Assembly: GCA_031272715.1 (NCBI GenBank)
Contig: JAISTH010000080.1
Span: 1-34,840 of the forward strand
Direction: 5' to 3'
DNA: 34,840 nt
Origin: Desulfovibrio sp.
GTDB lineage: Bacteria > Desulfobacterota > Desulfovibrionia > Desulfovibrionales > Desulfovibrionaceae
Positions within the stretch are counted from its first letter, which is position 1. Every line of letters begins with the position of its first letter. The notes beneath the pieces are model-generated. The model searched no databases, had not been told where the DNA came from, and saw only the letters and a list, made by a program, of their open reading frames with translations. Shown in pieces: positions 25,392 to 34,840 of the stretch. Made by a program: the position numbers and the translations under genes.

Positions 25392-28300
25392 CTAGAAGTC
25401 GAGGGTTCGTTTGAAGGCCCGGGCGAGATCCTCCACGGGCTCCCGCAGCACGGGACCGTCGCCGCTGGTCAGCGTCAGGTGCCCGTCGTCGGTCGTCTCG
25501 CCTATCCGCCGCACTATCTGGTACGGCGCAAGGGACTCCAGCAGCATGCCGAGATCGGGCCGCACGCTCACGATCAGGCGGCTGGCGGACTCGCCGTAGA
25601 GCAGTTCCGTCCTCGACATGGGCTCCATGGCCGGCACCTTGTCGATGTCCACCCTGGCCCCGAGGCGGCCGCCGATGCACATCTCCGCGAGAGCCACGGC
25701 AAGTCCGCCGTCGGAGCAGTCGTGGCAGCTCGCGACGGCGCGCACGAGCATGAGGCCGTGGACGGCCCTGTAGCGGCCGAGGGCCGATGCCGCCTCGACG
25801 TGGGGCAGCCGTCCCCCCCGGATCCCGAGTTCCGATGCCGCCTCGCTCCCGGCCATGTCCCGCCACGTCCCCCCAAGCATGTAGATGTGCTCCCCCGGAC
25901 GCTTGAAGTCCGAGGTCTGGGTGCAGGTGACGTTGTCGATCGTCCCCAGCACCGTGAACAGCACCGTCGGCGGGATGGAGATGCGCTTGCCCGCCCCGGT
26001 GTAGTCGTTCTTCATGGAGTCCTTGCCGGAGATGCAGGGCACGCCGAAAGCCAGGGAGAAGTGCCGCAGGGCGCGGCAGGCCCGGACCAGCTGGGCCAGC
26101 TTGTAGGCGCCGTCGGGATTGGCGTCGCTTGCGATGGGATCGCACCAGCAGAAGTTGTCCACCCCGGCGAGGGCGTCGGGATCCCCGCCTATGGCCACGG
26201 CGTTGCGGATCGCCTCGTCCATGGCGTTGGCCATCATCCAGTAGGTGTCGTAGTCGCTGAACTTCGGGCAGATGCCGTGCGCGATCACCAGGCCCGCATC
26301 GGACTCCAGCAGGGGCCGCAGGCAGCCGGCGTCCGAGGGGCCGTCCCCGTGCAGGCCCGTCATGGGCTTGATCACGCTCCCGCCCCGGACCTCGTGGTCG
26401 TATTGGCGGACGATGTACTCCTTGGAGCAGATGTTGAGGCGTCCCAGCATGGCCTTCAGGAAGGCCCCTTCCTCGACGCCGGCGGCCTCGACGCGGACGT
26501 CCGGGACGTCCGGCGCACGCCAGTCCGCCTCGAGCCGCAGCTGCGGGACGCCGTGGTGCAGGAAGTCCAGGGGCAGGCTCGCGACGACGCGGTCCCCGTA
26601 CCGGACCTGGAAGCGGCCCGACGTGTTGAAGGAGCCGAGGGCCGTGGCCTCGACGTCCATGTGGGCGGCGAGGGCGAGGAACTCCTTGAGTCTGTCGGGC
26701 GGCACCGCGAGGGTCATGCGCTCCTGCGCCTCGGAGAGCAGGATCTCCCAGGGGCGCAGTCCGTCGTACTTGAGGGGGGCGAGGGTGATGTCCAGCAGGC
26801 AGCCGCCCGTGTCCTGGGCCATCTCCCCCACGGAGGAGGAGAGCCCCCCGGCGCCGTTGTCGGTGATGGCGTGGTAGAGGCCCCGGTCCCTGGCGACCAT
26901 GATGAAGTCGTACATCTTGCGCTGCGTGATGGGGTCGCCTATCTGCACGGCCGTGGCCGGGGAGCCCTCGTGGAGTTCCTCGGAGGAGAAGGTCGCGCCG
27001 TGGATGCCGTCCTTGCCGATCCGTCCCCCCGTCATGACGATGACGTCCCCGGGCATGGCCCGCTTCTGCCAGCCGGGCTTGCCGTGCAGCTCCGCGGGCA
27101 GCAGTCCCACCGTGCCGCAGAAGACCAGCGGCTTGCCCAGATAGCGTTCGTCGAAGACCAGGGATCCGTTGACCGTGGGGATGCCGGATTTGTTGCCGCC
27201 GTGCTCCACCCCCTTCCGGACGCCCTCGAGGACGCGACGGGGATGCAGGAGCCGCGGGGGGAGAGGGGCGTCGTGGAAGGGGGATGCGAAGCAGAAGACG
27301 TCGGTGTTGCAGACCAGTTCCGCTCCCATGCCCGTGCCCATGGGATCCCGGTTGACGCCGACGATGCCCGTCAGGGCCCCGCCGTAGGGGTCGAGGGCCG
27401 AGGGGCTGTTGTGGGTCTCCACCTTGATGCAGGCGTCGTAGCCGTCGATGAAGGCGATGACCCCGGCGTTGTCGGAGAAGACGCTGCGGCAGTAGTCCCT
27501 CTCGCCGCGACGGGCCCTGAGCAGGGCCGTCGTGTCCCGGATGCAGGTCCTGTAGAGGTCGTCCACCTGCCTCGTCCGCACCTTCCCGTCGGCGTCCGTC
27601 TCGCGCAAGGTGATGGCGGCGGCGAATATCTTGTGCTTGCAGTGTTCCGACCAGGTCTGGGCCAGCGCCTCCATCTCGACGTCCGTGGGATCCTCCGGCA
27701 GCCCGCGGCCGGCCCGGAACGCCTTCTCCTCGGGACGGGCGAAGTGGTCCCGGATGCGCTCCATCTCGGTCCCGTTGAGCGCCCAGGTGTTCCTGCGGCT
27801 CGTCGCGCACATCTCCTCGACCGTCATGGAGGAGAGGGGCACGGCGTCCACCGTGTCGTTCCGTTCCCCGGTGACGCGGGCCGCCTGGGGCGGGAATCCC
27901 GGTTCCCGGGCCCATTCCTCGGCGCTCTTGATGCGCACTCGCTGGATCAGGCCGTTGCACAGCAGGTCTGCGGCGATGCGCTCCACGTCCGCCCTTGTCA
28001 GGGGACGGGCGGGATCGCCGCTGATCCTGTACTGGACGGCGGTGTAGACGCCGATGCGCTTCCGGGGCAGTCCCAGCACCATCGCTGCCGTGTCCCTGGC
28101 GGTGCGGGCCTCGTTGTCCGTGACGCCGGGGCGGAAGCCCACCTCCACGAACCAGTCGGGTTTGGCGTCGGGAAGGGGGAATGCCCCGAGACAGGCCTGT
28201 TGGAGGATGGGGTCGTGCCAGACCCGGCCGTCGAGGAGACGGCGGACCTGATCGTACTCCAGCCCCTCCACGGTGAAGACCTTCACCTGGGTCACGCCGG

Positions 28301-28400
28301 CGACGGGCAGGCCCAGGAAGTCGCCGATCCTGGTCGCCGTCCTGCACCCGAGGGCGTCCTCGATCCCCTTGGCGGGGCCTGTTTCCACGCGGTGCAACAT
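25392..28400 (-). CDS. purL: Phosphoribosylformylglycinamidine synthase, synthetase component (PurSL-type)
   Basis: This 1002-residue enzyme makes formylglycinamidine ribonucleotide in purine synthesis. The N-terminal about 190 residues look like fused PurS-type segments, followed by two AIR-synthase repeats with TWSEHCKHK, HNSPSALDPYGGALTGIVGVN, DNGAGGLSSSVGEMA, VETHN, and FGVPCISGKDSMKNDY. There is no glutaminase domain, so a separate PurQ must supply ammonia. The length lies between the small PurL (about 740) and the large PurL (about 1290) and fits proteins known in sulfate reducers. AGGA lies six bases before the ATG. It sits between the polyprenyl synthetase and the sugar transferase genes. 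Confidence 0.92.
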   Translation of the reverse strand: MLHRVETGPAKGIEDALGCRTATRIGDFLGLPVAGVTQVKVFTVEGLEYDQVRRLLDGRVWHDPILQQACLGAFPLPDAKPDWFVEVGFRPGVTDNEARTARDTAAMVLGLPRKRIGVYTAVQYRISGDPARPLTRADVERIAADLLCNGLIQRVRIKSAEEWAREPGFPPQAARVTGERNDTVDAVPLSSMTVEEMCATSRRNTWALNGTEMERIRDHFARPEEKAFRAGRGLPEDPTDVEMEALAQTWSEHCKHKIFAAAITLRETDADGKVRTRQVDDLYRTCIRDTTALLRARRGERDYCRSVFSDNAGVIAFIDGYDACIKVETHNSPSALDPYGGALTGIVGVNRDPMGTGMGAELVCNTDVFCFASPFHDAPLPPRLLHPRRVLEGVRKGVEHGGNKSGIPTVNGSLVFDERYLGKPLVFCGTVGLLPAELHGKPGWQKRAMPGDVIVMTGGRIGKDGIHGATFSSEELHEGSPATAVQIGDPITQRKMYDFIMVARDRGLYHAITDNGAGGLSSSVGEMAQDTGGCLLDITLAPLKYDGLRPWEILLSEAQERMTLAVPPDRLKEFLALAAHMDVEATALGSFNTSGRFQVRYGDRVVASLPLDFLHHGVPQLRLEADWRAPDVPDVRVEAAGVEEGAFLKAMLGRLNICSKEYIVRQYDHEVRGGSVIKPMTGLHGDGPSDAGCLRPLLESDAGLVIAHGICPKFSDYDTYWMMANAMDEAIRNAVAIGGDPDALAGVDNFCWCDPIASDANPDGAYKLAQLVRACRALRHFSLAFGVPCISGKDSMKNDYTGAGKRISIPPTVLFTVLGTIDNVTCTQTSDFKRPGEHIYMLGGTWRDMAGSEAASELGIRGGRLPHVEAASALGRYRAVHGLMLVRAVASCHDCSDGGLAVALAEMCIGGRLGARVDIDKVPAMEPMSRTELLYGESASRLIVSVRPDLGMLLESLAPYQIVRRIGETTDDGHLTLTSGDGPVLREPVEDLARAFKRTLDF

Positions 28401-28471
28401 AGGTCATCCTGAAAAGGTACGTTGTGGGACGCGCTCTCGGGGGCATGGGCCGGCGCGTCGAAGGACTCCGG

Positions 28472-29437
28472 TCAGTTCCTGCGGTTGCGCACGTGGTCCG
28501 TCACGAGGAGGAGCATGTCCCGGTCCGGACCGTCGGGGAGCCGCAGGACGGCCCTGCGGGCCTTCTCCAGATAGGCGTCCGCCTCCTGGCGCACCATGCG
28601 GTCGAAGCCGGCATCCCTGATCCCGGCGGCCATGTCGAGGACCTCCTCGGAGGAGCCTCCTCCGGAGAACATCCGGTCGAATTCCTTGCGTCGCCCATCG
28701 TCGAGACTCTCCCGGAACAGCCGCAGGGGATGGGTGAGCTTGCCCTCCCGCAGATCGCCCCCCGTGGGCTTGCCGGTGACGTCCTCCGGGGCGAGATCCA
28801 GGGCGTCGTCCACGTACTGGAAGGCCATGCCGAGATTTTCCCCGTACAGGGCGAGGGCGTCCAGCGCGTCGCCGTCCCCTCCCGCCCGGAGGCCACCCAT
28901 CTCGCAGGATGCCCGCAGCAGCCAGGCCGTCTTCCCCCGGACGATCTCGTCGTAGGCTTCCCTTGCCAGATCCGTCCTCCCCCGGGCCGCCATCTCCTGT
29001 ATCTCCCCTGCGGCGGTGCGGCTGGTGGCCTCCGAGAAGCACGCCGTGAGGCGGGGATCGCCGAAGGACGCCACCAGGGCGTTGGCTTCCGCGAGCAGGG
29101 CGTCCCCCGCGAGGATGACGGTGGGGACGTCCATGAGCGTGTGGGCGGTGGCCCTGCCCCGGCGGAGGGATGCGTTGTCCAGGACGTCGTCGTGCAGGAG
29201 GGTGGCGGCGTGGAGCATCTCCAGGCTGACGCCCAGGACGTAGATGTCCTCGTCCCGGTAGTCCAGGGCCCGGGCGGACAGGACCGTCAGGAAGGGCCTG
29301 AGGCGCTTGCCGCCGGCCTCGAGGATGTGCCGGGCCACCGGTCGCACGGGGGACGGAAGGGACTCCATGGCCCGATCGAGGGCGGCGTTGATGGGGACGG
29401 TTTCCCGGCCGAGACGTTCGATGAGCCGCTGGATCAT
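28472..29437 (-). CDS. trans-Polyprenyl diphosphate synthase
   Basis: This 321-residue all-helical prenyltransferase joins isopentenyl diphosphate units to an allylic primer. The first aspartate-rich motif is LLHDDVLD (Asp83, Asp84, Asp87) and the second is QYVDDALD. GGKRLRPFL (42-50) binds the diphosphate. The residue five places before the first Asp is Ala78, a small side chain, which is the pattern of long-chain synthases, so the product is probably a menaquinone side chain (C30 or longer). It lies eight bases after mqnB and in one direction with ubiE, which supports that role. The exact chain length cannot be read from sequence. Confidence 0.9.
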   Translation of the reverse strand: MIQRLIERLGRETVPINAALDRAMESLPSPVRPVARHILEAGGKRLRPFLTVLSARALDYRDEDIYVLGVSLEMLHAATLLHDDVLDNASLRRGRATAHTLMDVPTVILAGDALLAEANALVASFGDPRLTACFSEATSRTAAGEIQEMAARGRTDLAREAYDEIVRGKTAWLLRASCEMGGLRAGGDGDALDALALYGENLGMAFQYVDDALDLAPEDVTGKPTGGDLREGKLTHPLRLFRESLDDGRRKEFDRMFSGGGSSEEVLDMAAGIRDAGFDRMVRQEADAYLEKARRAVLRLPDGPDRDMLLLVTDHVRNRRN

Positions 29438-29444
29438 CGGAGCC

Positions 29445-30142
29445 TCACCGCCGCTGCAGGAGCCTGGCGACGTCCGCCAGGGCCTTGAGGGCGCCGGGGA
29501 AGTCCTTCTCGTCCTTCCCCCTCGGCCCGACCTTGTTGGACACCGTCCGCAGTTCCGCGCAGGGCAGTCCCCTGCGGGCGCACGCGTACGCCACGGCGAA
29601 GCCTTCCATGTTCTCCAGCGCCGCCCGCGTCGACTCCCGCAGCGCCCGCGCCCGATCCAGGGACGCCGAGACCCCGGCCACGGTGACGGACGTGCAGGGG
29701 ACCGCGTCCTTCGCCTCGGGAAGGCCCAGAGCCGCGAGATCCGCCAGAGGGATCCGGTCCCGGACGTCGCCTCCCTCCTTCTCCGGCCTCGCCCACAGGG
29801 GATGGCGGAAGGCCCCGGCCGTCACGGTCCTGCCGTCGTGGAGGCCGTATTCGGGCCATATCTCCATGGTCACGAGGCAAAGGGTCCGGAGGGGCATGGC
29901 CGCCAGGTCGAAGGCGCCGGCGACGCCGACGCACAGGACCGCGGTGACGTCGATCCCCTCCGTCGCAAGGCATCGGCCCATGGCCAAGGCGGCGTTGACG
30001 GGGCCGACTCCGGTCACGCATCCGAGAAGCCCTTTTCTCGCAAGGGGGAAGGGGGCCATTTCGGGGACGTTCCCTTCGGGAAGCGGTTCCGGCAGCGCCG
30101 CAGCGAGTTCCGCCTCCGTGGCCGCGCAGCAGAGCAGGGCCA

Positions 30143-30143
<1 letters not shown>
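29445..30143 (-). CDS. mqnB: Futalosine hydrolase
   Basis: This 232-residue enzyme of the nucleoside-phosphorylase fold cleaves futalosine to dehypoxanthine futalosine and hypoxanthine in the futalosine pathway to menaquinone. It shows VTGVGPVNAALAMG (about 44-57), VGVAGAFDLA, then ENMEGFAVAYAC with the catalytic Glu pair, and TVSNKVGPRG near the C-terminus. The length is typical and the N-terminus (LLCCAATEAEL) fits the family. It shares one base with the stop of the nucleotide-sugar dehydrogenase gene (TGATG), so translation is coupled. Presence of MqnB rather than Men enzymes shows the organism uses the futalosine route. Confidence 0.88.
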
Positions 30144-31459
<1,316 letters not shown>

Positions 31460-31543
31460 GTCGTCAATCCATGCCTTTCGTCGGGATGCCGTTCCGCGTC
31501 TCCAGGTGCGCGGCATGTGGGGTGCGCGTCCAGAGGCCGGACG

Positions 31544-32284
31544 TCATGCCCCCTTGACCGCCACGTGCAGGCAGACGATCCCGGACGTCAGCCTGCGCCA
31601 ATGCACCTCGGCGAATCCCGCCCGCCTCAGTTCCCCCGCCAGTTCCTCGGCCGCCGGGAACTCCCGGATGGACTCGGCGAGGTAGCGGTAGGCGCCGTCG
31701 TCCCCGGACACGAGTCTTCCCGCGAGCGGCATCACCCGGTTCAGGTAGAGGTTGTACAACCCTCCCCAGATGCGCTCGCGCCCCGAGCCGAACTCAAGTA
31801 TGCAGGCCCTGCCCCCCGGCCTGAGGACCCTGAGCATCTGCGCGAACGCCGCCGATCTCGGGCGGATGTTGCGGATGCCGAAGGCCATGGTGACGCAGGC
31901 GGCCGACGCGTCCGGGAGCGGGATGAACCTCGCGTCGGCGCAGACCGGCAGCACCGGCGGCCGGTCCCGTTCCAGCTTGCGGCGCCCCCGTTCCAGCATG
32001 GGCCTGCAGAAGTCCGCGGCGAGGACGGTCCCTCCGGGGTAGCGTCGCACGAGGGCCAGGGCGACGTCCAGCGTCCCGCTGGCGAGATCCAGCATCACCC
32101 CGTCGCCCGCGGGTTCCGCGCTCTTCGCCAGTTCCCTTCTCCACCATCTGTCGATGCCGAGGCTGAACACGTGGTTGAGCAGGTCGTAGAAGCCGGCGAT
32201 CCTGCCGAACATCGCGGCGATCGCCCTGTCCCTCCCCGGCTCGGCCTCCCGGGGAGGGCCCGCCTCCGCCCGGGTCGCGCTCAA
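31544..32284 (-). CDS. ubiE: Demethylmenaquinone methyltransferase UbiE/MenG
   Basis: This 246-residue S-adenosylmethionine-dependent enzyme adds the last methyl group to demethylmenaquinone. It shows MFGRIAGFYDLLNHVFSLG (25-43), the SAM motif LDLASGTLDVAL, and FGIRNIRP and LEFG segments of the UbiE family. The SAM motif has GTLD where GTGD is usual. The start I prefer is TTG 32284, which overlaps the stop of the small upstream gene by four bases (TTGA). ATG 32212 would cut off the N-terminal segment common in the family. It is 84 bases before the dehydrogenase gene. Confidence 0.88.
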   Translation of the reverse strand: MSATRAEAGPPREAEPGRDRAIAAMFGRIAGFYDLLNHVFSLGIDRWWRRELAKSAEPAGDGVMLDLASGTLDVALALVRRYPGGTVLAADFCRPMLERGRRKLERDRPPVLPVCADARFIPLPDASAACVTMAFGIRNIRPRSAAFAQMLRVLRPGGRACILEFGSGRERIWGGLYNLYLNRVMPLAGRLVSGDDGAYRYLAESIREFPAAEELAGELRRAGFAEVHWRRLTSGIVCLHVAVKGA

Positions 32285-32463
32285 CGCCGCTTCTCGGACT
32301 GCGGCTTGGCATACTGCGCGTCCTCGTTCACGGCCGCGCGCACCGCCCTGTACACCTGGGGGAAGATCTGGGCGAAGTTGCCCGGGGAGACGGTGCGAGT
32401 CTCGATGAACTTCGCCGTGAGTTCCTTGGCGACCTGGAGCACTTCCTTGCAGTCCTTGTCCAC
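32281..32463 (-). CDS. Small conserved protein ahead of ubiE, function unknown
   Basis: This 60-residue helical protein starts with GTG 32463, preceded by GGAGG ten bases upstream, and overlaps ubiE by four bases. The body, KELTAKFIETRTVSPGNF then PQVYRAVRAAV, resembles the N-terminal helical part of Ros/MucR regulators (a T-x-x-IV-x-x-YV pattern followed by P-x-L-I-x-x-V), but the zinc finger that binds DNA in those proteins is absent. The tight coupling suggests a link to the menaquinone genes or their control. The MucR likeness is by eye only, and no function is claimed. Confidence 0.65.
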   Translation of the reverse strand: MDKDCKEVLQVAKELTAKFIETRTVSPGNFAQIFPQVYRAVRAAVNEDAQYAKPQSEKRR

Positions 32464-32583
32464 TGGAGCGCGACCTCCGGCGCAAAGAAACCCGTCCTTC
32501 GGGGAATGGTCGGACCCACAGCGGGTTGGACCCGGACGGGACAAAGAACGGAAACGGCCAGCCCCCGCCCTTTTTGTGGAGCC

Positions 32584-32607
32584 AAAAAATAGGGTTTCGC
32601 AAAACCC
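32584..32607 (-). terminator. Intrinsic terminator ahead of the small gene-ubiE operon
   Basis: On the minus strand GGGTTT, TGCG, AAACCC (32607-32592) is followed by TA and six Ts (32589-32584). It lies about 120 bases before the GTG of the small gene and downstream of the candidate promoter, so it could act as an attenuator or as the 3' end of a separate small RNA. Confidence 0.65.
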
Positions 32608-32931
32608 GGCGCAGCATATGCGTTCCGGGCCGTTCGGGCAAGCCGGAACATGCCGGCGGGGTGGGGGGAGGAAGCGGTATGGCGCGAAGCGTTGCAGGCC
32701 CTCCCGGAGGGCGTGTTCCGCCGGGGAGGGACTCGGCTCCCCGAGACGGACTTGAACAGCCAACCAGGCCGGGTCTTGCGACGTCCGCCGTTTTGCTGTA
32801 TCCGTCTGCGCCTTGCGGCACGACCTGAGGGACAGGCGCAAGGAACCCGGGAGGGCGTTGCCGGGGCGTGCCGATGAGATCGATTTGAATTTCTCCTGAA
32901 ATGAAGGACGGAGCCTTTTGGAACTAATGAA
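32584..32931 (-). ncRNA. Candidate structured small RNA or attenuated leader
   Basis: Between the predicted start (near 32931) and the terminator the minus strand has several hairpins. At 32811-32843, CCTTGCG pairs with CGCAAGG around an inner CCTG/CAGG hairpin. At about 32732-32745, CTCGG, GGAG, CCGAG forms a tight stem. At about 32698-32729, CCCTCCC pairs with GGGAGGG around an inner GGCG/CGCC. The length of about 350 is in the range of tmRNA or RNase P RNA, but I see none of the diagnostic sequences of either, nor of 6S or SRP RNA. Confidence 0.3.
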
Positions 32932-32937
32932 GAAGTT

Positions 32938-32967
32938 GTTATATCCCCAAATATCGGCAGAATGCAA
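32938..32967 (-). promoter_or_regulatory. Candidate promoter of the ubiE operon or of a small RNA
   Basis: On the minus strand TTGCAT (32967-32962), 18 bases, then TATAAC (32943-32938). The sequence around it is AT-rich. It is the only good promoter I see upstream of the seven-gene minus-strand operon. Confidence 0.4.
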
Positions 32968-32993
32968 CACTTTAAACATATTTAAAAAAGCAT

Positions 32994-34659
32994 ATGGAAA
33001 CTGATATATCGAGAAAAACGTTGAAAAATTTACCCCAAATATCTTTGTCTATTCTCCTCGTGGCAATTACAGTCATTGCCACAATCTCCTTCTTTTGCGC
33101 ATTGACCCATGGGTCTACGATGACTTCGCGTGAGGTGCAGGCGAGTTTAGTCTCTCCGCAATGCTAGATGCGCAAAATCATGAATACGTGAATTGGAGTG
33201 GAAAATTCATCGGCCATTTCATATCAAGGATCATCTTGCGCGGTCCAGAATTATTGCATCCTGTTCTAACATCTATAGTATTCCTATGGCTTATTTTGTC
33301 AGGCATCATATTGACATTTGGAATTGAGTGGCGCAACAGGCTGCGAGCGTGGCATATAGTTGCGCTTGCAGGTCTAACTTGGTTCGCATTGCCGACATTC
33401 GGAACTGTCTTCTTCTGGCGTACAGCGACACCTGAATATGGGTATGGACTCACATTTGCAACGGCATTTCTTGTACCATATCGATTTTGGATTGATAAGA
33501 AGGACTATCGTTTCCCGGGCGGACCGGCGTATATTCTGGCTGGACACTTCGCAGGTTGCAGCAACGAGAATGTCGGGATGCTGGTAATACTGATTGCCAC
33601 GTGCATTACAATATACAGATCCCGTACGATGGAGCGAATCCCACTTTGGGCGCCTGCCGGGATCATTGGGGCCATCGCTGGCTGGATTTTCATGCTGGCC
33701 GCACCTGGAAATATGATACGCTTCGCAAAATGGATGGCTTGAATAGAGTCCCGATTCTATCAATGGATGCCTTTGAGAGATTTCTGACGTTCTTCAGTTC
33801 GCAAGAACTGGAGATGGCGCCGTATATGCTCATTGCGGCAGCTGTTGCATTTCTGTTGCATCGTCAATCGAGATTAAAGCCACAGACCTATTTACCAGGA
33901 CTTATATTCTTCATCATGGCTCAGGTCAGCCTTCTGGCCTTTATTCTGAGCCCATCAACGCCATATCGTGCCATGACGGCCACATATTTCTACATTGTTC
34001 TTTGCAGCTTCGCATTCATTGTAAATTTGGAATACAAAGGACATGTTGCAAAAATCCTCTATGCTGTTTTTTGTATTATTTTGCTATCAAGCGTACTTGC
34101 AGAGGTAAAAGTGTTCATTCAAGCCCAGCCAACGATTGATGCAAGAGACGAAAAGATTGCAAACGGTGAAATCACTGCCCGAGAATTTTCCTATCCAAGT
34201 ACCGATAAATATTTCTTTCCGTGTTTTGACATAATTGAAATAAATGGGTACACGCGCGACGATAAAAAATTTAAAATGGTCCCATGGGATAAAGCCGTTC
34301 CATTAAACTTGTCAGGTGGCAAAGACATAAGAGCTCTGACGATTTGCAATGTCATCTATCTTGATGATGTACCACAAGGGAAAGTCCATATAGCAGCAGT
34401 CGCACGAAATAGAACTTTAGCAAGTGCAATACAATCATTTGTGCGCTGGCTTTCACCACTTAAAGATTCGGAAACCACATCCAGTGATGCAATCGAACTG
34501 CGGTATGTACCTGCAAGTGAAACTGTCTCTAGCGATGGGAAGGCAATAATTCATATTCCTGGCGTCACTAAGTTGAGTGATATTGCCTATATTGCAGTAG
34601 CCGAAACTGAATGTTCTTTGACATGGAGGCGTGTTTCAATACAGTCCGTTGTTAAATGA
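32994..34659 (+). pseudogene. Disrupted multi-spanning membrane protein (DUF6056-like)
   Basis: Joined across three frames this would be a protein of about 555 residues with nine or ten membrane helices, similar in pattern to DUF6056-type proteins of surface-polysaccharide loci. The N-terminal helix (from ATG 32994) is in one frame, then DPWVYDDFA resumes in another near 33098. An in-frame TGA at 33131-33133 interrupts it, the frame continues from GEFSLSAML to a stop at 33742 (EYGYGLTFATAFLVPYR, NENVGMLVILIAT), and the rest (from about 33725 to 34659, LIFFIMAQVSLLAFILSPS and a soluble C-terminus) is in yet another frame. Both frameshifts fall near runs of four Ts or four As. GC is about 42%, far below the backbone, indicating transfer. 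A sequencing error could explain part of this, but three lesions favour a pseudogene. Confidence 0.65.
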
Positions 34660-34840
34660 GATTGGTTGCAACCTAGTTTATCAAAAATTGTTTTAATTTT
34701 TATGTACGCGCGTAACAGTTTCTGTACTTCCGCACTTTTCCCCTCCCGATGGCTGGTTAGCCCGCCAGTAGTAAGGCTTTGAGGGGAAAAATAATCCCTT
34801 CCCGCCTCCCCCCCTAGCCCTGCGTCCATGCAGGCTTCCG
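34660..34840. repeat. Window edge with inverted repeats, possible mobile-element end
   Basis: TTTTCCCCTC (34736-34745) and GAGGGGAAAA (34781-34790) form a perfect ten-base stem enclosing a smaller CTGG/CCAG stem. Just before it, CTGTACTTCCGCACTTTTC (34722-34740) resembles, in opposite orientation, sequence near 95-115. No convincing gene is seen; a minus-strand open frame here runs antisense into the broken gene and looks like chance. Confidence 0.4.

Larger units (their letters stand above)
32464..32993. other. Long intergenic region, GC-rich structured part and AT-rich part
   Basis: No protein gene is supported. From 32464 to about 32880 the sequence is GC-rich and full of inverted repeats, with an intrinsic terminator at 32584-32607 on the minus strand. 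From about 32880 it becomes AT-rich and holds a minus-strand promoter (32938-32967) and the start of the disrupted membrane-protein gene on the plus strand. Confidence 0.6.

Noticed and set aside
25372-28446. Very long N-terminal extension of the sugar transferase frame
   Set aside because: It runs through purL in another frame and is Arg/Pro/Gly-rich; the true start is the TTG with GGAGG just after the purL stop.
32735-32775. A tRNA-like GTTCAAGTC loop on the minus strand
   Set aside because: The flanking bases do not form a T arm, and no acceptor stem or anticodon arm can be folded at the right distances.
32584-32931. tmRNA, RNase P RNA, 6S RNA or SRP RNA
   Set aside because: Size fits the first two, but the diagnostic conserved sequences of each class are not present.
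33131-33133. TGA as a selenocysteine codon
   Set aside because: The membrane protein has no selenoprotein family resemblance and the same gene has two other lesions, so a nonsense mutation is simpler.

Overview
The window looks like a chromosomal contig from a GC-rich, Gram-negative, menaquinone-using bacterium, most likely a member of the Desulfovibrionales (Desulfobacterota). The grounds are a core gene set of about 65-68% GC, the order rimP-nusA-ylxR-infB-DUF503-nrnA, the cluster yicC-DUF370-gmk, an EF-G-like second translation factor, a PurL of about 1000 residues without a glutaminase domain, the futalosine-pathway hydrolase MqnB beside a polyprenyl synthetase and UbiE/MenG, and a periplasmic Skp/OmpH next to an AMIN amidase and FabZ. 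The genus cannot be fixed from the sequence, and the placement is an inference from gene order and family resemblance.

Layout. (1) 1-2035 is AT-rich and carries a two-gene minus-strand unit: a Panacea-like (SocA/DUF4065) protein and a PemK/MazF-like protein, a candidate toxin-antitoxin pair. (2) 2549-4615 is an EF-G-like GTPase. (3) 4756-6150 is an intermediate-GC pair of unrecognised genes, each ending in one C-terminal membrane helix. (4) 6191-12887 on the minus strand is the translation/transcription operon rimP-nusA-ylxR-infB-ylxP-nrnA, headed by a strong sigma70 promoter and a leader that contains an intrinsic terminator. (5) 13150-14304 is mutY (minus), divergent from ppiB and a DinB-like gene. 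(6) 15568-18887 carries fmdB-type, yicC, remA-type, gmk and a DUF362 ferredoxin on the plus strand. (7) 19132-23869 carries a DUF2156 protein, an AMIN/amidase_3 cell-wall hydrolase behind a sigma54-type promoter, an Skp with a very long charged tail, and fabZ. (8) 23989-32463 on the minus strand runs small conserved protein, ubiE, nucleotide-sugar dehydrogenase, mqnB, polyprenyl synthetase, purL, polyisoprenyl-phosphate sugar transferase: menaquinone, purine and surface-polysaccharide genes in one close-packed direction. (9) 32994-34659 is AT-rich and holds a broken multi-membrane-helix gene. Short sequences near both window ends resemble each other in inverted orientation.

How the genes work together. 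The minus-strand block 6.2-12.9 kb makes transcription and translation factors and is probably feedback-controlled at its leader. The 28.5-32.5 kb block supplies the prenyl side chain, a futalosine-pathway step and the final methylation of menaquinone. The nucleotide-sugar dehydrogenase and the sugar transferase serve surface polysaccharide. The amidase, Skp and FabZ form an envelope module that lacks the lpxD and lpxA I would expect around fabZ.

The best candidates for something undescribed are the tail-anchored two-gene pair (4756-6150), the Panacea/PemK-like pair (415-1912), the attenuator-like leader of rimP, and a structured ~350-nt transcript with its own terminator ahead of the ubiE operon (about 32584-32931).
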